Source: Ensifer sp. Root278 (GTDB taxonomy: Bacteria > Pseudomonadota > Alphaproteobacteria > Rhizobiales > Rhizobiaceae). From it: a stretch of DNA of 64,000 nt. This document shows, piece by piece, positions 44,854-55,124 of this stretch (the first letter of the stretch is position 1; each line of letters begins with the position of its first letter). The position numbers and the translations under genes are program-made. The stretch spans positions 192,565-256,564 of the forward strand of contig NZ_LMJJ01000001.1 in the NCBI RefSeq assembly GCF_001429285.1, written 5' to 3'. The notes under the pieces were generated by a model. It saw nothing but the letters and a program-made list of their open reading frames with translations. It was not told where the DNA came from and ran no database searches.

Positions 44854-44891
44854 TTTTCCGCTCCAGTGCCTACACCTGCGAGCGGGATGCT

Positions 44892-46007
44892 CTAGTCACC
44901 GTCGGCGAAGGAGAAGCCGGCGCCAAGCCCGATCGCGCCTCCGAAATCCTTGTTCAGACGGTTGAGGAGGTCGTTGGTGTTGAGCGACAGGAAGGCGAGC
45001 TTGGCGCGCTTGTCGTCGTCAGTGAGCGCGGCATCGATCGGCCCGTCGATGTTGCCGGCCATGCCGATCACCGACTTGAAGACGAAGTCGGCCGAACCCG
45101 CCACGGAGCGGCTGTCTTCCGGCAGCAGGCTTTGCATGTCAGCGACATCGAACAGCGTCTTGAGCCCGCGCACGTTGCCGGCGATCGAGGCCATGGTGTT
45201 GCCGGAGCGCCAGTAGATCGCAAGTTTCGGATGCCCCTTGTCGTCCTTGCCTTCGTAGAACGGCTTCAGCCGCTGGTCCTTCACCGTCTCGACGCCATGG
45301 ACGAGAATGCCGAGCAGTTCGGTCGTCGCCTCGCGATTGTCGCGGAATTCGGGATTGTCGGGGCCTGGGTGTTTCCAAGCGGCCTGGATTCCCTCCGGCT
45401 TCTGCCAGGCGGCCAAAAATTCGTTGGCGATCGTGTCGAGGTTCCCAGTGATCGCCAGGCCATAGCGGCAGCGGAAGTCACCCTCCTTGCCCGAAAGCGC
45501 CTCGGCGCCGGTGCCATAGAGAACATATTCGAGTGCGCCCAGCCCTTGCGCCGCGACGCTCTTGCCCTTGAGCTTGGCTTCGTCCGTTGCGCTTTCGTCC
45601 GCCTTCGAAAGGATCGCCTGCACCTGCTTGAGCCCGGTGCTCTTGCGATCGGGGTAGAAGAGGAAGCGTTCGAAGCGGTTCTGTTCGAGAGCCGGACCAA
45701 GCCTCACGACCTCGATCGCCGACCAGGCGGCGACCAGGTCGGAGAACGCACTCTGCGCGTTCTTGAGTGCCGGCTGCGACGGCGCCTCGCAGAGCTTCGC
45801 CGTCGCTTGCCTTGCAGCGGCGGTCTTTTCCGACAGGTTGCGGTAGCCGGGAATGATGAAGTCGTCGACGGCCTTGGCCATGACGGCGGGCACGGCGGCC
45901 TCGTTGACGACGCGCGGCGAGAGCGCGCTCCCCTCCTGAGCTATTGCGGGCAATGCGGTCGTCAGCGCCAGGGAGAACGCGAGGGTGAGCGTATGCGTAG
46001 AGGGCAT
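44892..46007 (-). CDS. imelysin family protein (second copy)
   Basis: A 371-residue exported protein with a signal peptide (LALTTALPAIAQ) and the all-helical imelysin/EfeO M75-like fold. The GxHxxE-type motif of classical imelysins is replaced here by GLGALEYVLYG, a feature of the second member of such pairs. The start overlaps the DUF1111 stop as TGATG. It is thought to take part in periplasmic iron or heme handling. Confidence 0.9.
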   Translation of the reverse strand: MPSTHTLTLAFSLALTTALPAIAQEGSALSPRVVNEAAVPAVMAKAVDDFIIPGYRNLSEKTAAARQATAKLCEAPSQPALKNAQSAFSDLVAAWSAIEVVRLGPALEQNRFERFLFYPDRKSTGLKQVQAILSKADESATDEAKLKGKSVAAQGLGALEYVLYGTGAEALSGKEGDFRCRYGLAITGNLDTIANEFLAAWQKPEGIQAAWKHPGPDNPEFRDNREATTELLGILVHGVETVKDQRLKPFYEGKDDKGHPKLAIYWRSGNTMASIAGNVRGLKTLFDVADMQSLLPEDSRSVAGSADFVFKSVIGMAGNIDGPIDAALTDDDKRAKLAFLSLNTNDLLNRLNKDFGGAIGLGAGFSFADGD

Positions 46008-47536
46008 CAGAGTGACTCCAGGAAGGCAAGGAGATCGCGGCGATCGCTTGCGGCAAGGGCGGCGAAAGCATCGCGGGCCTTCTGCCCTTCGCCGCCATGC
46101 CAGAGGATCGCTTCGGTGAAATTGCGGGCGCGTCCGTCGTGCAGCAGGAAAGTGTGCCCACTGACGGTCTTCGTCAAGCCGATGCCCCAAAGCGGCGGGG
46201 TGCGCCATTCTCGGCCGGTGGCGACGCCCACTTCCTGGCCGTCCGCGAGACCTTCGCCCATGTCGTGCAGCAGGAAATCGGAATAGGGCCAGATGAGCTG
46301 GAAGGACTGCGCCTTGTTTGCGGCATCCCGGCGGGTGACGAATTTCGGCGTGTGGCAGCTCGTGCAGCCGAGGTCGTAGAAGACCTTCTTGCCACGAAGT
46401 GTTTCGGCAAAGCTCGCCTTGCGACGCGCCGGAACGGCAAGGTTCTCCGAATAGAAGGTCACGAGGTTAAGCACCGGATCGGGCGCTTCGGTCGGACCAA
46501 GCCGTTCCTGCACACCGGTCGCCATGGTGAGGCATTTCGCTTGGGCGGCTGTGCAGTCGCCATGCGGCCGGTCGGCGTCGGGGGAGGAGATGCCGATATC
46601 GGTGGCAAAGGCATCGGCGCTCTGCTGCCGCACGGTGGCATTCTGCGCCTTCCAGCCGAAACGTCCGATGGTCAGCCTGCCGGACTTCGCGTCACGTCTG
46701 AGCGCCGGGCGGCCGCTGATCCCGTCGCCGTCGGCGTCGTCAGGATCGGCAAGCGCGAGGATGTCCGCCTCTTGGATCGCCTCGATGAGGCCGAGCCCGA
46801 TCATCGGCTGGGCCACGCGCGGTGAGAGCGTCGTTGCCGGATCGAGCGGTCCGTAGGCAAGGTCGGTCACCGAGTAGCGCGGCCGGCGCAGTGAAACGGT
46901 CTCGCCGTCGGGGAAGGTGAAGGGTTGCTCGGTGTAACTGACCTTCAGATGGCCTTCGGCAGCAAGGCCCGGCACGGCGCTATCCTGAAGCTGGGCGCCA
47001 TAGACCGGATCGGGGAAATTCACGGCCTGATGCGCCTCGATCGACCGGCGCTCTTTGTCGTCGCGCGGCGGGCGCGCCAGACGGAAGAACATCGAAGTCG
47101 TATCGGTGGAGCCCTCCGGCGGGCGTCCGCGTCCGTCCTTCAGGTGGCAGCTCTGGCAGGCGCGGGCGTTGTAGAGCGGGCCGAGCCCGTCGGATGCCTG
47201 GGTCGAGGAGGGCGAGGAGACCCAGAGCTTGCGAAACAGCGCGTTGCCGAGCTTGAAGCCTTCCTCTTCCTGGAAGCTGAGATTGGCCGAAAACTGCGAG
47301 AAGCTGTCGGCATTGACGGGCGCGATCGAGGTCGCAGCACCGCCGGACATGGCCTCGAAGCTTTCCGCCTTGGAAAAATCCGCAGTCGGTCGCGTCACCG
47401 TTGCGACGCGATCGCGGTCGGTGTTGCTCAGGTCGATACGTTTGGTCGGAAGATCGTCGCCCGCGGCGGCGGGCAAGGCGAGAAAGAGCGCCTGCGCAAA
47501 AAGAAGCGCGAAAAGGCGAGGAGCGCCAAGTTTCAT
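46007..47536 (-). CDS. di-heme cytochrome c-like protein, DUF1111 (thiol oxidoreductase family)
   Basis: A 509-residue periplasmic protein with a signal peptide and two heme-binding motifs, CQSCH (near 140) and CTSCH (near 390). The family is related to MauG/CcpA di-heme enzymes. Blocks TPPLWGIGLTKTVSG and FLLHDGRARNFTEAILWHGGE (in part) are typical. The gene lies between two imelysin genes, with the upstream one ending 48 bases earlier across a GGGCCGC/GCGGCCC hairpin. A redox step in iron uptake is plausible. Confidence 0.93.
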   Translation of the reverse strand: MKLGAPRLFALLFAQALFLALPAAAGDDLPTKRIDLSNTDRDRVATVTRPTADFSKAESFEAMSGGAATSIAPVNADSFSQFSANLSFQEEEGFKLGNALFRKLWVSSPSSTQASDGLGPLYNARACQSCHLKDGRGRPPEGSTDTTSMFFRLARPPRDDKERRSIEAHQAVNFPDPVYGAQLQDSAVPGLAAEGHLKVSYTEQPFTFPDGETVSLRRPRYSVTDLAYGPLDPATTLSPRVAQPMIGLGLIEAIQEADILALADPDDADGDGISGRPALRRDAKSGRLTIGRFGWKAQNATVRQQSADAFATDIGISSPDADRPHGDCTAAQAKCLTMATGVQERLGPTEAPDPVLNLVTFYSENLAVPARRKASFAETLRGKKVFYDLGCTSCHTPKFVTRRDAANKAQSFQLIWPYSDFLLHDMGEGLADGQEVGVATGREWRTPPLWGIGLTKTVSGHTFLLHDGRARNFTEAILWHGGEGQKARDAFAALAASDRRDLLAFLESL

Positions 47537-47584
47537 CGGTAGAGGATCGGGCCGCACCGGTTTCGGGCGGCCCGCCTTTTCAGC

Positions 47585-48865
47585 TTATTGGAAGACGGCG
47601 TTAGGATTGTCCAGGCTGTCGGAACCTTCAAGCTCGATCGTGCCGAGATCCAGCGACGCAATGACGCGCTGAACGGTCTTTGCCTGGGCGATCAGGCCGT
47701 CGATCGCTGCCTGCACCGTGGCGTTGCCCTCGGCATTGCCTTCGCCGATCATCTGGTCGTAGGCCTCGGTGGTCTCCGCGCGCTTGGCCATCGCCTGCAT
47801 CTTCTCGACTGTAGTCGAAAGGTTGCCGGTCATTTCCTTGTCGAGCGCTGCGTCCTTGGCGGCAACGAGTTCCGAAAGCGACGGGCCGGTCATCTTGGTG
47901 CCGTCGACGCGGATGTACTCGCCCGTATAGGCCGACTGGATGCCGATCGCGTCGTGCAGATGCGAGTTGTGCGTGTTGTCGGAGAAGCAATCATGCTCTT
48001 CTTCCGGATCGTGCAGCAGCAGGCCGAGCTTCATGCGCTCGCCGGCAAGTTCGCCATAGGAGAGTGAACCCATGCCGGTGAGGATGGCGACGAGACCAGC
48101 CTTCGGATCGGCCTCGACGGCCTTGGTTGCGGCACCGTCCGGTGTCCAGTTGGCGACCATTTCCTTGAGGTCGGAAACCACGAGCTCGGTCGCGGCCTTC
48201 AGATAGGCGGCGCGGCGGTCGCAATTGCCACCGGTGCAGGCCTTGGTGTCGTAGTCGGTATAGGGGCGGTTTCCGGCGCCAGCCTTGGTGCCGTTCAGGT
48301 CCTGGCCCCAGAGCAGGAATTCGATCGCGTGGTAGCCGGTGGCGACGTTCGCCTCGATGCCGCCGGCTTCCTGCAGCGTGCCCGCCAGGAATTCCGGCGT
48401 GATGTTGCTGGCATCGACGTCCTTGCCGTCGATCTTGATCGTCTTGTTGGCGATGACGTTGGCGGTGAACAGCGCGTTCTCGTCGCTTTCGCTGCCGTAG
48501 CTCGGGTCGACATAGTCGATCAGGCCTTCGTCCAGCGGCCAGGCGTTGACCTTGCCTTCCCACTCGTCGACGATCGCGTTGCCGAAGCGGTAGACTTCGG
48601 TTTCCTGGTAGGGGTTGCGGGCCTTCCGCCAGGCGTCGCGCGCGGCCTTCAGCGTTTCTTCGCTCGGCGTCGCGATCAGCGCGTCGACCGCCTTGTCGAG
48701 TGCCTCGGCCGTCGTCAGCGCATCTTCGAACTTGGCATGGGCGACGGCGGTGTAGTGCTTCACCACGGCGGCGGCATCGGTTGCGGCGTGGGCCGGCTGC
48801 AGGGCCAGCGCCGACGTTGCCGTCATGAACGCCAGCGCGGCGCCGCGGATGAATTTCTTGGTCAT
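47585..48865 (-). CDS. irpA: imelysin family protein (IrpA-like)
   Basis: A 426-residue exported protein, signal peptide ending PAHA-AT near residue 28, imelysin/M75 fold. The GxHxxE motif is present as GYHAIEFLLWG near residue 190, and a histidine-rich stretch (DNTHNSHLHDAIG) lies near 310. IrpA homologues are needed for growth under iron limitation in cyanobacteria. It is the first gene of the imelysin-DUF1111-imelysin unit and is expected to be iron regulated. Confidence 0.93.
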   Translation of the reverse strand: MTKKFIRGAALAFMTATSALALQPAHAATDAAAVVKHYTAVAHAKFEDALTTAEALDKAVDALIATPSEETLKAARDAWRKARNPYQETEVYRFGNAIVDEWEGKVNAWPLDEGLIDYVDPSYGSESDENALFTANVIANKTIKIDGKDVDASNITPEFLAGTLQEAGGIEANVATGYHAIEFLLWGQDLNGTKAGAGNRPYTDYDTKACTGGNCDRRAAYLKAATELVVSDLKEMVANWTPDGAATKAVEADPKAGLVAILTGMGSLSYGELAGERMKLGLLLHDPEEEHDCFSDNTHNSHLHDAIGIQSAYTGEYIRVDGTKMTGPSLSELVAAKDAALDKEMTGNLSTTVEKMQAMAKRAETTEAYDQMIGEGNAEGNATVQAAIDGLIAQAKTVQRVIASLDLGTIELEGSDSLDNPNAVFQ

Positions 48866-49003
48866 GACCCTCTCCTGTTGCTTCCTTCGGCGCAGCCGAT
48901 CGAGCCCGCAAACGCGGCATCGTTCAGGCGTCGGGCCATGAGAAAAGGCCCCGGCCGGGCCTGCCTCTCATGAACCAAAAGCAAACTTGTGTCAAAGTGT
49001 ATA

Positions 49004-49020
49004 GTTTAGAACGTTTTCAA
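49004..49020. promoter_or_regulatory. possible iron-control element upstream of the imelysin operon
   Basis: TTTAGAACGTTTTCAAT lies 139 bases before the imelysin start, in the only AT-rich patch of the promoter region. The left half (TTTAGAA) matches the Irr/ICE half site; the right half is degenerate. This is a weak match. Confidence 0.3.
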
Positions 49021-49055
49021 TCTGATGCCGGGTCCTCGGCGGCATGCGAAGGGCA

Positions 49056-50345
49056 TCAGCCCTTGCGTTGCATCAGGCAGAAGAAGAAGCCGTCCGTGCC
49101 GGTCGAGGCGGGCGTCAGCGTCACCGTCTTCATGTCGGCCGACCAGGGTTGCGGCTTGTCGGTTCCAAAGAGCGTCGCCCAGATGTCGGCTGCCGACAGG
49201 ATCTCGAATTCCGGGTTGTCTTCGCAGAAGCCGTAGACCTGGGCCTCGTTTTCCTCAGGCAGTACCGAGCAGGTGACATAGATGAGGTGGCCGCCCGGGC
49301 GGACGAACTGGGCAGCGCTCGCCAGCGCTTCCTCCTGCTGGGAGATGCGCTCTTCAAGATTCTTCTGGTTGAGGCGCCATTTCGTGTCGGGCCGGCGGCG
49401 CCAGGTGCCGGTGCCGGTGCAGGGCGCATCGACCAGCACCCGGTCGAAGCGGCCGGCGAGCGGCGCGAGGCTGTCGGTGGATTCATGCACCTGGACATTG
49501 CGGGTGCCGGCGCGCTTCAGCCGTTCGATGATCGGCGCGAGGCGTTTGCGGTCGGTGTCGTAGGCGTGCACCTGGCCCTTGTTGTTCATCGCCGCCGACA
49601 TGGCGAGCGTCTTGCCGCCACCGCCGGCGCAATAGTCGAGCACCTGTTCGCCTTCCTGCGGAAAGGCGAGATCGGCAACGATCTGCGAGCCTTCGTCCTG
49701 GACTTCGAACCAGCCCTTCTGAAAGGAAAGCTCCGCCGTCACGTTCGGCAGGCGCGAGGCGCCTTCGCCGGCCGGAATGCGAATGCCGTTGCGGGCGATC
49801 GTCGCCGGTTCGGCGCCGCTGCGCTCCAGCGCCTTCAGCACCTTGGCGCGCGAGGCCTTCAGCGTATTGGCACGCAGGTCGAGCGTCGGCCGGCCGGCGA
49901 GGGCCTTCGCTTCATCGAGCCAATCGTCGGAGAAGTTTTCCTCGAAGGAGGCCTGGACCCATTCGGGAATGTCGCCCTGGATGTGGGCTGCGGCGTCTTC
50001 GAGGCGGCGCGTGGCGAAGGCTTGCGCCATCTCGGCTGACGGCATCTCAGGCGCAAATTTGTCGCCGTCGAGTTCGGCAGCGAGCGCTTCCGGGGTGAAG
50101 CCCCATTGCCGGTACATCACGGCATGGCCGAGCGCCGACGCGCTGTCGCTGTCCATCAGGAAGGCGTGCGAGAGTTTCATGCGAAGGGCGTCGTAGACGA
50201 TGTTGCCGATCGCCGAGCGATCGCCGGATCCGGCGAAGCGATGGGAGAGGCCCCAATCCTTGAGCGCGTCGGCGACCGGGCGCTTCCGCTTTTCGATATC
50301 CTCAAGAACCTCAATGGCTCCAGCGAGCCTGCCGCCCAAACGCAT
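49056..50345 (-). CDS. rsmB: 16S rRNA m5C methyltransferase, RsmB family
   Basis: A 429-residue SAM-dependent rRNA cytosine methyltransferase. An N-terminal NusB-like helical region (1-140) precedes the catalytic domain with motif I LDYCAGGGGKTLAM, motif IV LVDAPCTGTGTW (supporting cysteine) and motif VI YVTCSVLPEEN (nucleophilic cysteine). It modifies the small-subunit rRNA in the cytosol. C967 is the usual target of RsmB, though RsmF-like specificity cannot be excluded. Confidence 0.92.
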   Translation of the reverse strand: MRLGGRLAGAIEVLEDIEKRKRPVADALKDWGLSHRFAGSGDRSAIGNIVYDALRMKLSHAFLMDSDSASALGHAVMYRQWGFTPEALAAELDGDKFAPEMPSAEMAQAFATRRLEDAAAHIQGDIPEWVQASFEENFSDDWLDEAKALAGRPTLDLRANTLKASRAKVLKALERSGAEPATIARNGIRIPAGEGASRLPNVTAELSFQKGWFEVQDEGSQIVADLAFPQEGEQVLDYCAGGGGKTLAMSAAMNNKGQVHAYDTDRKRLAPIIERLKRAGTRNVQVHESTDSLAPLAGRFDRVLVDAPCTGTGTWRRRPDTKWRLNQKNLEERISQQEEALASAAQFVRPGGHLIYVTCSVLPEENEAQVYGFCEDNPEFEILSAADIWATLFGTDKPQPWSADMKTVTLTPASTGTDGFFFCLMQRKG

Positions 50346-50481
50346 CTTCGATCAACTCCTTTTTCGCCGTGGTAACGGCGATGGCATCGAAGAGCAAGAC
50401 GGCGGAGAAGATTAACCGCCGAGAATGGTCTTTCTCAAGTAAACCCACCCGACGATCGGTCGGATGGCAGTATTTCAAAAA

Positions 50482-50856
50482 TCAGGAATTGATGACGCGA
50501 TAACAGATGCTGGCGTGGCCGGAGCGGATCATGCCGATCTGCGAGGCTGCAGCCTTGGAAAGGTCGATCACGCGGCCACGAATGAATGGCCCACGGTCGT
50601 TGATCCGAACGATCACGCTCTTGCCGTTGCGCTTGTTGGTGACCTGAACCTTGGTTCCGAACTTCAGGCTGCGGTGGGCGGCGGTCAGGCGGGCGGCATT
50701 CATGCGCTCGCCGGAGGCGGTCTTGGAGCTCAGCGCGTACCAGGACGCGCCGCCGCAGCCGGCGCCGGCTGCATGGCTATCGGAAACGGAAACGAGACCG
50801 ATAGCGGTCGTGAACAGCGCTGCAGCGGCAGCAGCCTTGATCTTCGCTGGCGTCAA
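50482..50856 (-). CDS. RlpA-like septal ring lytic transglycosylase-family protein
   Basis: A 124-residue exported protein with a signal peptide (ending SHA-AG near residue 30) and a double-psi beta-barrel domain: [38 protein letters not shown] and [17 protein letters not shown] pieces hold the catalytic aspartate. There is no SPOR domain. It starts with TTG, supported by a GAGGGGAT ribosome binding site and the absence of a usable ATG. The small form may bind or cleave denuded glycan strands in the periplasm. Confidence 0.9.
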   Translation of the reverse strand: MTPAKIKAAAAAALFTTAIGLVSVSDSHAAGAGCGGASWYALSSKTASGERMNAARLTAAHRSLKFGTKVQVTNKRNGKSVIVRINDRGPFIRGRVIDLSKAAASQIGMIRSGHASICYRVINS

Positions 50857-51316
50857 CTGGCGATCCCCTCGGTCAAATGGTTGAATAAAAATCTTCTGGG
50901 AACCGCTAATTGGGGCGAAAAATGGCGAAAACGTGCTTCAACCATTTACGATCTATTAGGATTTATTAAAAAATGACGAAAATTCAAAAACGAAGATTGT
51001 TTGAAATAGTTTAAATGGAGCCAGGAAGTTCTTTGGAATCAGCGGTTGAACGCTCACAGCCTTCCGCACGCAGGCGCAACTCAGTGGTAAACGAAAAATT
51101 TCATTAAAAATTTCGAATTGGACGAAATTTCCGGAATCCGGATGGTCGAAAACTCGTTACTAGCGCACAGGTTGTATTCAATTCGTCAAGTATCGAATGA
51201 ATATCCAGAGAAAGTCACAATTCTGGCGGCGCTGCCGCCGCCATTACTGATGGACTGACTATCGGCTTTCTATAAGCATTTCGGGTTATGTTATTGATTG
51301 AGCGCCGAGTTGCGTT
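50857..51316. other. AT-rich gene-free region upstream of the RlpA-like gene
   Basis: These 460 bases contain no credible gene. They are unusually AT-rich for the window, carry three GAAATTT-type repeats at 51092-51130 and a GGCGGC GCT GCCGCC hairpin at 51225-51239. They probably hold the promoter and a long leader of the RlpA-like gene; no -35/-10 pair was clear. Confidence 0.5.
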
Positions 51317-52192
51317 TCAGGCGTTGCGCCATGTGCCGGATTGCCAGAGCTGCGCAAGCGAAACGCGATAATCCGGATACGCGAACTCGAAACCGGTGGC
51401 GCGCATGCGGGCGTTCGATACCCGCTTGTTCTCGCCATAGAAGGAGCGGGCCATCGGTGACAGCTCCGCCTGCTCGAAGGGAATTTCCGGCGGCGGTTCG
51501 ACGCCCATCAGCCGCGCGGCCTCAAGCACCACGTCCTGTGGTGGCGCCGGCTCGTTGTCGGTGATGTTGAAGACGCCGCTCGTGCCGTTGTTGGCGAGGA
51601 ACAGGGTGGCCGCGCCGATATCTTCGACCCGGATGCGGTTGAACACCTGCCCAGGCTTGATCAGGCGCCGGGCCGTGCCGTTTGCGAGATTGCAGAAGGC
51701 GTTGCGTCCGGGGCCGTAGATGCCGGCAAGCCTCAACACGGCAACCGGAATGCTCTGCTTCGCGCCGAAGGCGATCCAGGCATCCTCCGCCTCCACCCGC
51801 TCGACCGAGCGGGCCGAGACCGGTTTGCGCAGCATGTCCTCGGTGACCCATTCGCCGCCGTGGTCGCCATAGACGCCGACGGTCGAGAGATAACCGATCC
51901 ACTTGAGGTTCGGCGCCAGTTGCGCGAGATCCGGGCTGGAAGGGCGAAACATTGGATCGCCGTCGCGGCCGGGCGCGATCGACTGGATCAGGTGCGTCGC
52001 CTGGCCAAGCGCAGCAGCGAGTTCGCCGGAGACCGTTTCGCCGTCGAAGAGGATCGGGCGGATGCCGGCCTTTTCAAGCTTCGTTGCCTTCTCCTCGGTG
52101 CGGGTGGTGCCGACAACGCTTGTCGCCGTCGGGGCCATGGTCCGCGCGATTGCCATACCGGAGTAACCGGCGCCAAGGATCAGGACTTGCAT
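51317..52192 (-). CDS. NAD-dependent epimerase/dehydratase (YeeZ-like)
   Basis: A 291-residue SDR-extended protein with the N-terminal Rossmann motif [13 protein letters not shown] (4-16), the [13 protein letters not shown] segment where the active-site tyrosine would lie, and [15 protein letters not shown]. It is like E. coli YeeZ, whose substrate is unknown. ATG 52192 is thirteen bases inside the queG end, so the two are translated from one message. Confidence 0.9.
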   Translation of the reverse strand: MQVLILGAGYSGMAIARTMAPTATSVVGTTRTEEKATKLEKAGIRPILFDGETVSGELAAALGQATHLIQSIAPGRDGDPMFRPSSPDLAQLAPNLKWIGYLSTVGVYGDHGGEWVTEDMLRKPVSARSVERVEAEDAWIAFGAKQSIPVAVLRLAGIYGPGRNAFCNLANGTARRLIKPGQVFNRIRVEDIGAATLFLANNGTSGVFNITDNEPAPPQDVVLEAARLMGVEPPPEIPFEQAELSPMARSFYGENKRVSNARMRATGFEFAYPDYRVSLAQLWQSGTWRNA

Positions 52193-53382
52193 CGGCTCAC
52201 TCCCGCCATTTGCCATTCGTTGAGGACGTCTTCGTCGGTCTCTGGCTCGCATTGTTCGGCAAATTCCGCAAGCGCCGCCGGCGCGACCAATCGTGACAGC
52301 GCCCAGACCGCCATCGCCCGCACCACGGGCGAGGTATCGCCGATGCGCGCCCTGACCGCAGGCACGAGCGCCTGGTCGCCGGAGTTTCCGGCGGCGATCA
52401 GCACGTTGCGCACGAAACGGTCGCGGCCGATGCGCTTGACCGGCGAGCCCGAGAACAGGCTGCGGAAGGCCGGGTCGTCGAGGCCGAGCAAAGCTTCCAG
52501 CGATGGCGCCTTCAGGTCCTCGCGCGCCTTCAGCTTCATTTCGGAGGCTGCCTGCGCGAACTTGTTCCAGGGGCAGGCGGCGAGACAGTCGTCGCAGCCA
52601 TAGATGCGGTTGCCCATCAACGGGCGCAGCTCCGGGTCGATTGGACCCTTGTGCTCGATGGTCAGGTAGGAAATGCAGCGCCGCGCGTCGATCTGATAGG
52701 GCGCAGGAAAAGCGCCGGTCGGGCAGGCATCGAGGCAGGCGCGGCAGGAGCCGCAATGGTCGCGCTCCGGCTCGTCGATGACGAGGTCCGCCGTGGTGAA
52801 CAAGCTGCCGAGAAACAGCCAGGAGCCGAATTCGCGACTGACGAGATTGGTGTGCTTGCCCTGCCAGCCGAGGCCGGCCTTCTCCGAGAGTGGTTTCTCC
52901 ATCACCGGGGCGGTGTCGACAAAGACCTTGACGTCCTCGCCGGCGCGCGCGGCGAAGCGGGTCGCGACTTCCTTGAGCTTGCCCTTGATGATGTCATGAT
53001 AGTCGCGGTTCTGGGCATAGACCGAGATCGCGCCGCGATCGGTCTTTTCGAGAATCCCGCGCGGATCGTCTTCCGGCCCGTAATTCATCGCGAACATCAC
53101 CACCGAGCGCACGTCGCTCCAGAGCGTGCGCGGATCGGAGCGTCGCTCGGCAGTCTCGGCCAGCCAGTCCATCGTGCCGTGGAAGCCGTCGTCGAGGAAG
53201 TCCTGGAGCCGAGCCGGCGCCTCGGGAATGGCGTCAGGGCGGGTGATGCGACAGAGATCGAAGCCCTTGTCTGCCGCCTCGGCTTTCAGGAATTCGGTCA
53301 GCTTCAGCCGCCGTCGATCCCCATTGTCAGCCTTGGCAGCGATGCCGGGCACGGATTCATCCTCAGAAGTCGAGGTCCGCAT
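52180..53382 (-). CDS. queG: epoxyqueuosine reductase
   Basis: A cobalamin-dependent iron-sulfur enzyme performing the last step of queuosine formation in tRNA. About 400 residues. Two 4Fe-4S motifs are [12 protein letters not shown] (near 210) and CDDCLAACP (near 265), and a HEAT-like C-terminal region recognises tRNA. ATG 53382 overlaps the GST stop by 20 bases; a GTG at 53352 with a GAGG site is an equally good start. The epimerase gene follows with an overlap. Confidence 0.95.
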   Translation of the reverse strand: MRTSTSEDESVPGIAAKADNGDRRRLKLTEFLKAEAADKGFDLCRITRPDAIPEAPARLQDFLDDGFHGTMDWLAETAERRSDPRTLWSDVRSVVMFAMNYGPEDDPRGILEKTDRGAISVYAQNRDYHDIIKGKLKEVATRFAARAGEDVKVFVDTAPVMEKPLSEKAGLGWQGKHTNLVSREFGSWLFLGSLFTTADLVIDEPERDHCGSCRACLDACPTGAFPAPYQIDARRCISYLTIEHKGPIDPELRPLMGNRIYGCDDCLAACPWNKFAQAASEMKLKAREDLKAPSLEALLGLDDPAFRSLFSGSPVKRIGRDRFVRNVLIAAGNSGDQALVPAVRARIGDTSPVVRAMAVWALSRLVAPAALAEFAEQCEPETDEDVLNEWQMAGVSRCKS

Positions 53383-54055
53383 AGTGCGGAACCGGAGTCA
53401 CGCCGCGCACACGCTCGGCAAGCAGCGGGCGGAAGGAGGGGCGGGACTTCAGCCGCTGGTACCACTCCTTGGCGGTCGGGGCATCCGACCAGTCGATCTC
53501 GCCGAGATAGTCGAGCACGGACACCGTCGCGGCCGCGGCGAGATCCGCATAGGAGATGCGGTCGCCGGCAAGCCAGGTGCGCGAACCGGCGAGCCAGGAG
53601 AGATACTTCATATGCTGGCGGATATTGGCGCGCGAGGTGCGCAGGACCTTGCTGTCGGGCGCGCCGCCGCCCTGGTCCGGTGTCATTTGCAGCTTGAAGA
53701 TCCGCTCGCGCACCAGCGGCCGCGTCACGTCCGCTTCCATCTTGTGCAGGAACCACTCGACCAGGCGGCGGATTTCCGCCCGCTGGAACGGGTCCTCGGC
53801 CAGAAGCCGGCGATCCCGCTTCATGATTCCGTTCGTTTCGTCGAGATATTCCGAGATGATCGTGGCGCCACAGAGCGCTCTCATACTGTCGTCAACATAG
53901 ACCGGTAGCGTCCCGGCCGGGTTCAAGGCCAGGAAGTCGCGCCGGTTCTCCCAGGGCTGTTCCTCGGACAATTCCGTCTGATAGCCATATTCCGAGAGGA
54001 TAAGGCGAACGAACCGTGAAGCGGAGGACATGGGGTGATGATACAGTGTCGGCAT
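53363..54055 (-). CDS. glutathione S-transferase family protein
   Basis: A 230-residue GST of the FzlA-like type: the N-domain starts [20 protein letters not shown] and lacks the usual CPYC or tyrosine/serine pattern, and the [11 protein letters not shown] and [11 protein letters not shown] motifs hold the glutathione loop. FzlA is an FtsZ-binding GST homologue in Caulobacter; whether this is the counterpart cannot be decided by eye. It overlaps queG. Confidence 0.88.
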   Translation of the reverse strand: MPTLYHHPMSSASRFVRLILSEYGYQTELSEEQPWENRRDFLALNPAGTLPVYVDDSMRALCGATIISEYLDETNGIMKRDRRLLAEDPFQRAEIRRLVEWFLHKMEADVTRPLVRERIFKLQMTPDQGGGAPDSKVLRTSRANIRQHMKYLSWLAGSRTWLAGDRISYADLAAAATVSVLDYLGEIDWSDAPTAKEWYQRLKSRPSFRPLLAERVRGVTPVPHYADLDF

Positions 54056-54217
54056 CGATGATCTGGCTTCTCAGAGTCTTTTTGCTGGGGGCGTCAGCGT
54101 GGCGGCGCAAGCGTCTGGCCACGGCTCCTGTGATAGAGCTATAGAAATTTGTGGTGGCAAACACAAGCGAATCAGCCTTTTCCTCCCACTCCAAAACTTG
54201 TCAGGAAAATCTCATAT

Positions 54218-55024
54218 ATGGCGGATCAATCGATCATCAGCGCGCTTGTCCTCGGACTCATCGAGGGCTTGACGGAGTTTATCCCTGTTTCGTCGACGGC
54301 GCACGTCCTCCTTGCCGGCCACTTCCTCGGCTTCAGGTCGCCGGGCAACACCTTCGCCGTCCTCATCCAGCTCGGCGCCATTCTGGCCATCCTGCTCGTC
54401 TATTTCCAGAAGCTTCTGTCGATCGCGCTGGCGCTGCCGACGAGCATCAAGGCGCGCCGCTTCGTCCTGTCCGTTTTGATCGCCTTCCTGCCGGCGGCCG
54501 TCATCGGCGCAATCGCCCATGATTTCATCAAGACGGTGCTGTTCGAAACGCCGATGCTCATCTGTGTCGTGCTGATCGTCGGCGGCTTCATCCTCTACGC
54601 GATCGACCACCTGCCGCTGAAGCCGCGCTACACTGACGTCATGGACTATCCGCCGTCGCTGGCGCTGAAGATCGGCCTGTTCCAGTGCCTGGCGATGATC
54701 CCCGGCACCTCGCGTTCCGGCGCGACGATCGCCGGCGCCCTGCTGATGGGGACCGACAAGCGCTCGGCCGCGGAGTTCTCGTTCTTCCTGGCGATGCCGA
54801 CCATGCTCGGCGCCTTCACGCTGGACCTCTATAAGAACCGCGACGCGCTCTCCTTCGACGATTTCACCCTGATCGCCGTCGGCTTCATCGCGGCGTTCGT
54901 CGCCGGCATCTTCGTCGTGCGTTCGTTGCTCGATTTCGTCTCGCGGCGCGGTTTCACGCCCTTCGCCATCTGGCGCATCGTCGTCGGCACGGCCGGCCTG
55001 ATCGGCCTCTGGTTGCTCGGCTGA
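54218..55024 (+). CDS. uppP: undecaprenyl-diphosphatase
   Basis: A 268-residue polytopic membrane enzyme (BacA/UppP) that recycles undecaprenyl pyrophosphate, the lipid carrier for cell-wall sugars. Both active-site blocks are present: [15 protein letters not shown] (15-29) and [15 protein letters not shown] (near 170). About eight helices are predicted. ATG 54218 follows an AGGAAA site. A strong terminator closes the transcript. Confidence 0.97.
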   Translation: MADQSIISALVLGLIEGLTEFIPVSSTAHVLLAGHFLGFRSPGNTFAVLIQLGAILAILLVYFQKLLSIALALPTSIKARRFVLSVLIAFLPAAVIGAIAHDFIKTVLFETPMLICVVLIVGGFILYAIDHLPLKPRYTDVMDYPPSLALKIGLFQCLAMIPGTSRSGATIAGALLMGTDKRSAAEFSFFLAMPTMLGAFTLDLYKNRDALSFDDFTLIAVGFIAAFVAGIFVVRSLLDFVSRRGFTPFAIWRIVVGTAGLIGLWLLG

Positions 55025-55048
55025 TCTCGGGATCAACGATCTCAAATG

Positions 55049-55080
55049 AAAAAGGCGCGTTCTGGACGCGCCTTTTTCTT
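55049..55080 (+). terminator. terminator after uppP
   Basis: A perfect 12-bp stem (AAAAAGGCGCGT / ACGCGCCTTTTT) with a TCTGG loop and T-rich tail lies 24 bases past the uppP stop. Confidence 0.95.
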
Positions 55081-55124
55081 TGACCTCAGTCTTCTTCGAA
55101 CTCGGATAAGGCCTCAAAAACAAA

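Larger units (their letters stand above)
44548..44891. other. gene-free spacer filled with palindromic repeats
   Basis: These 344 bases between the imelysin and corA genes hold no credible gene. From 44746 onward they consist of repeat units described separately, and 44548-44745 presumably carries the corA promoter; I could not pick out a convincing -35/-10 pair. Confidence 0.6.

Noticed and set aside
50857-51316. Prophage or island remnant in the AT-rich region
   Set aside because: No phage-like gene, integrase, tRNA or direct repeats; the low GC is limited to a few hundred bases.
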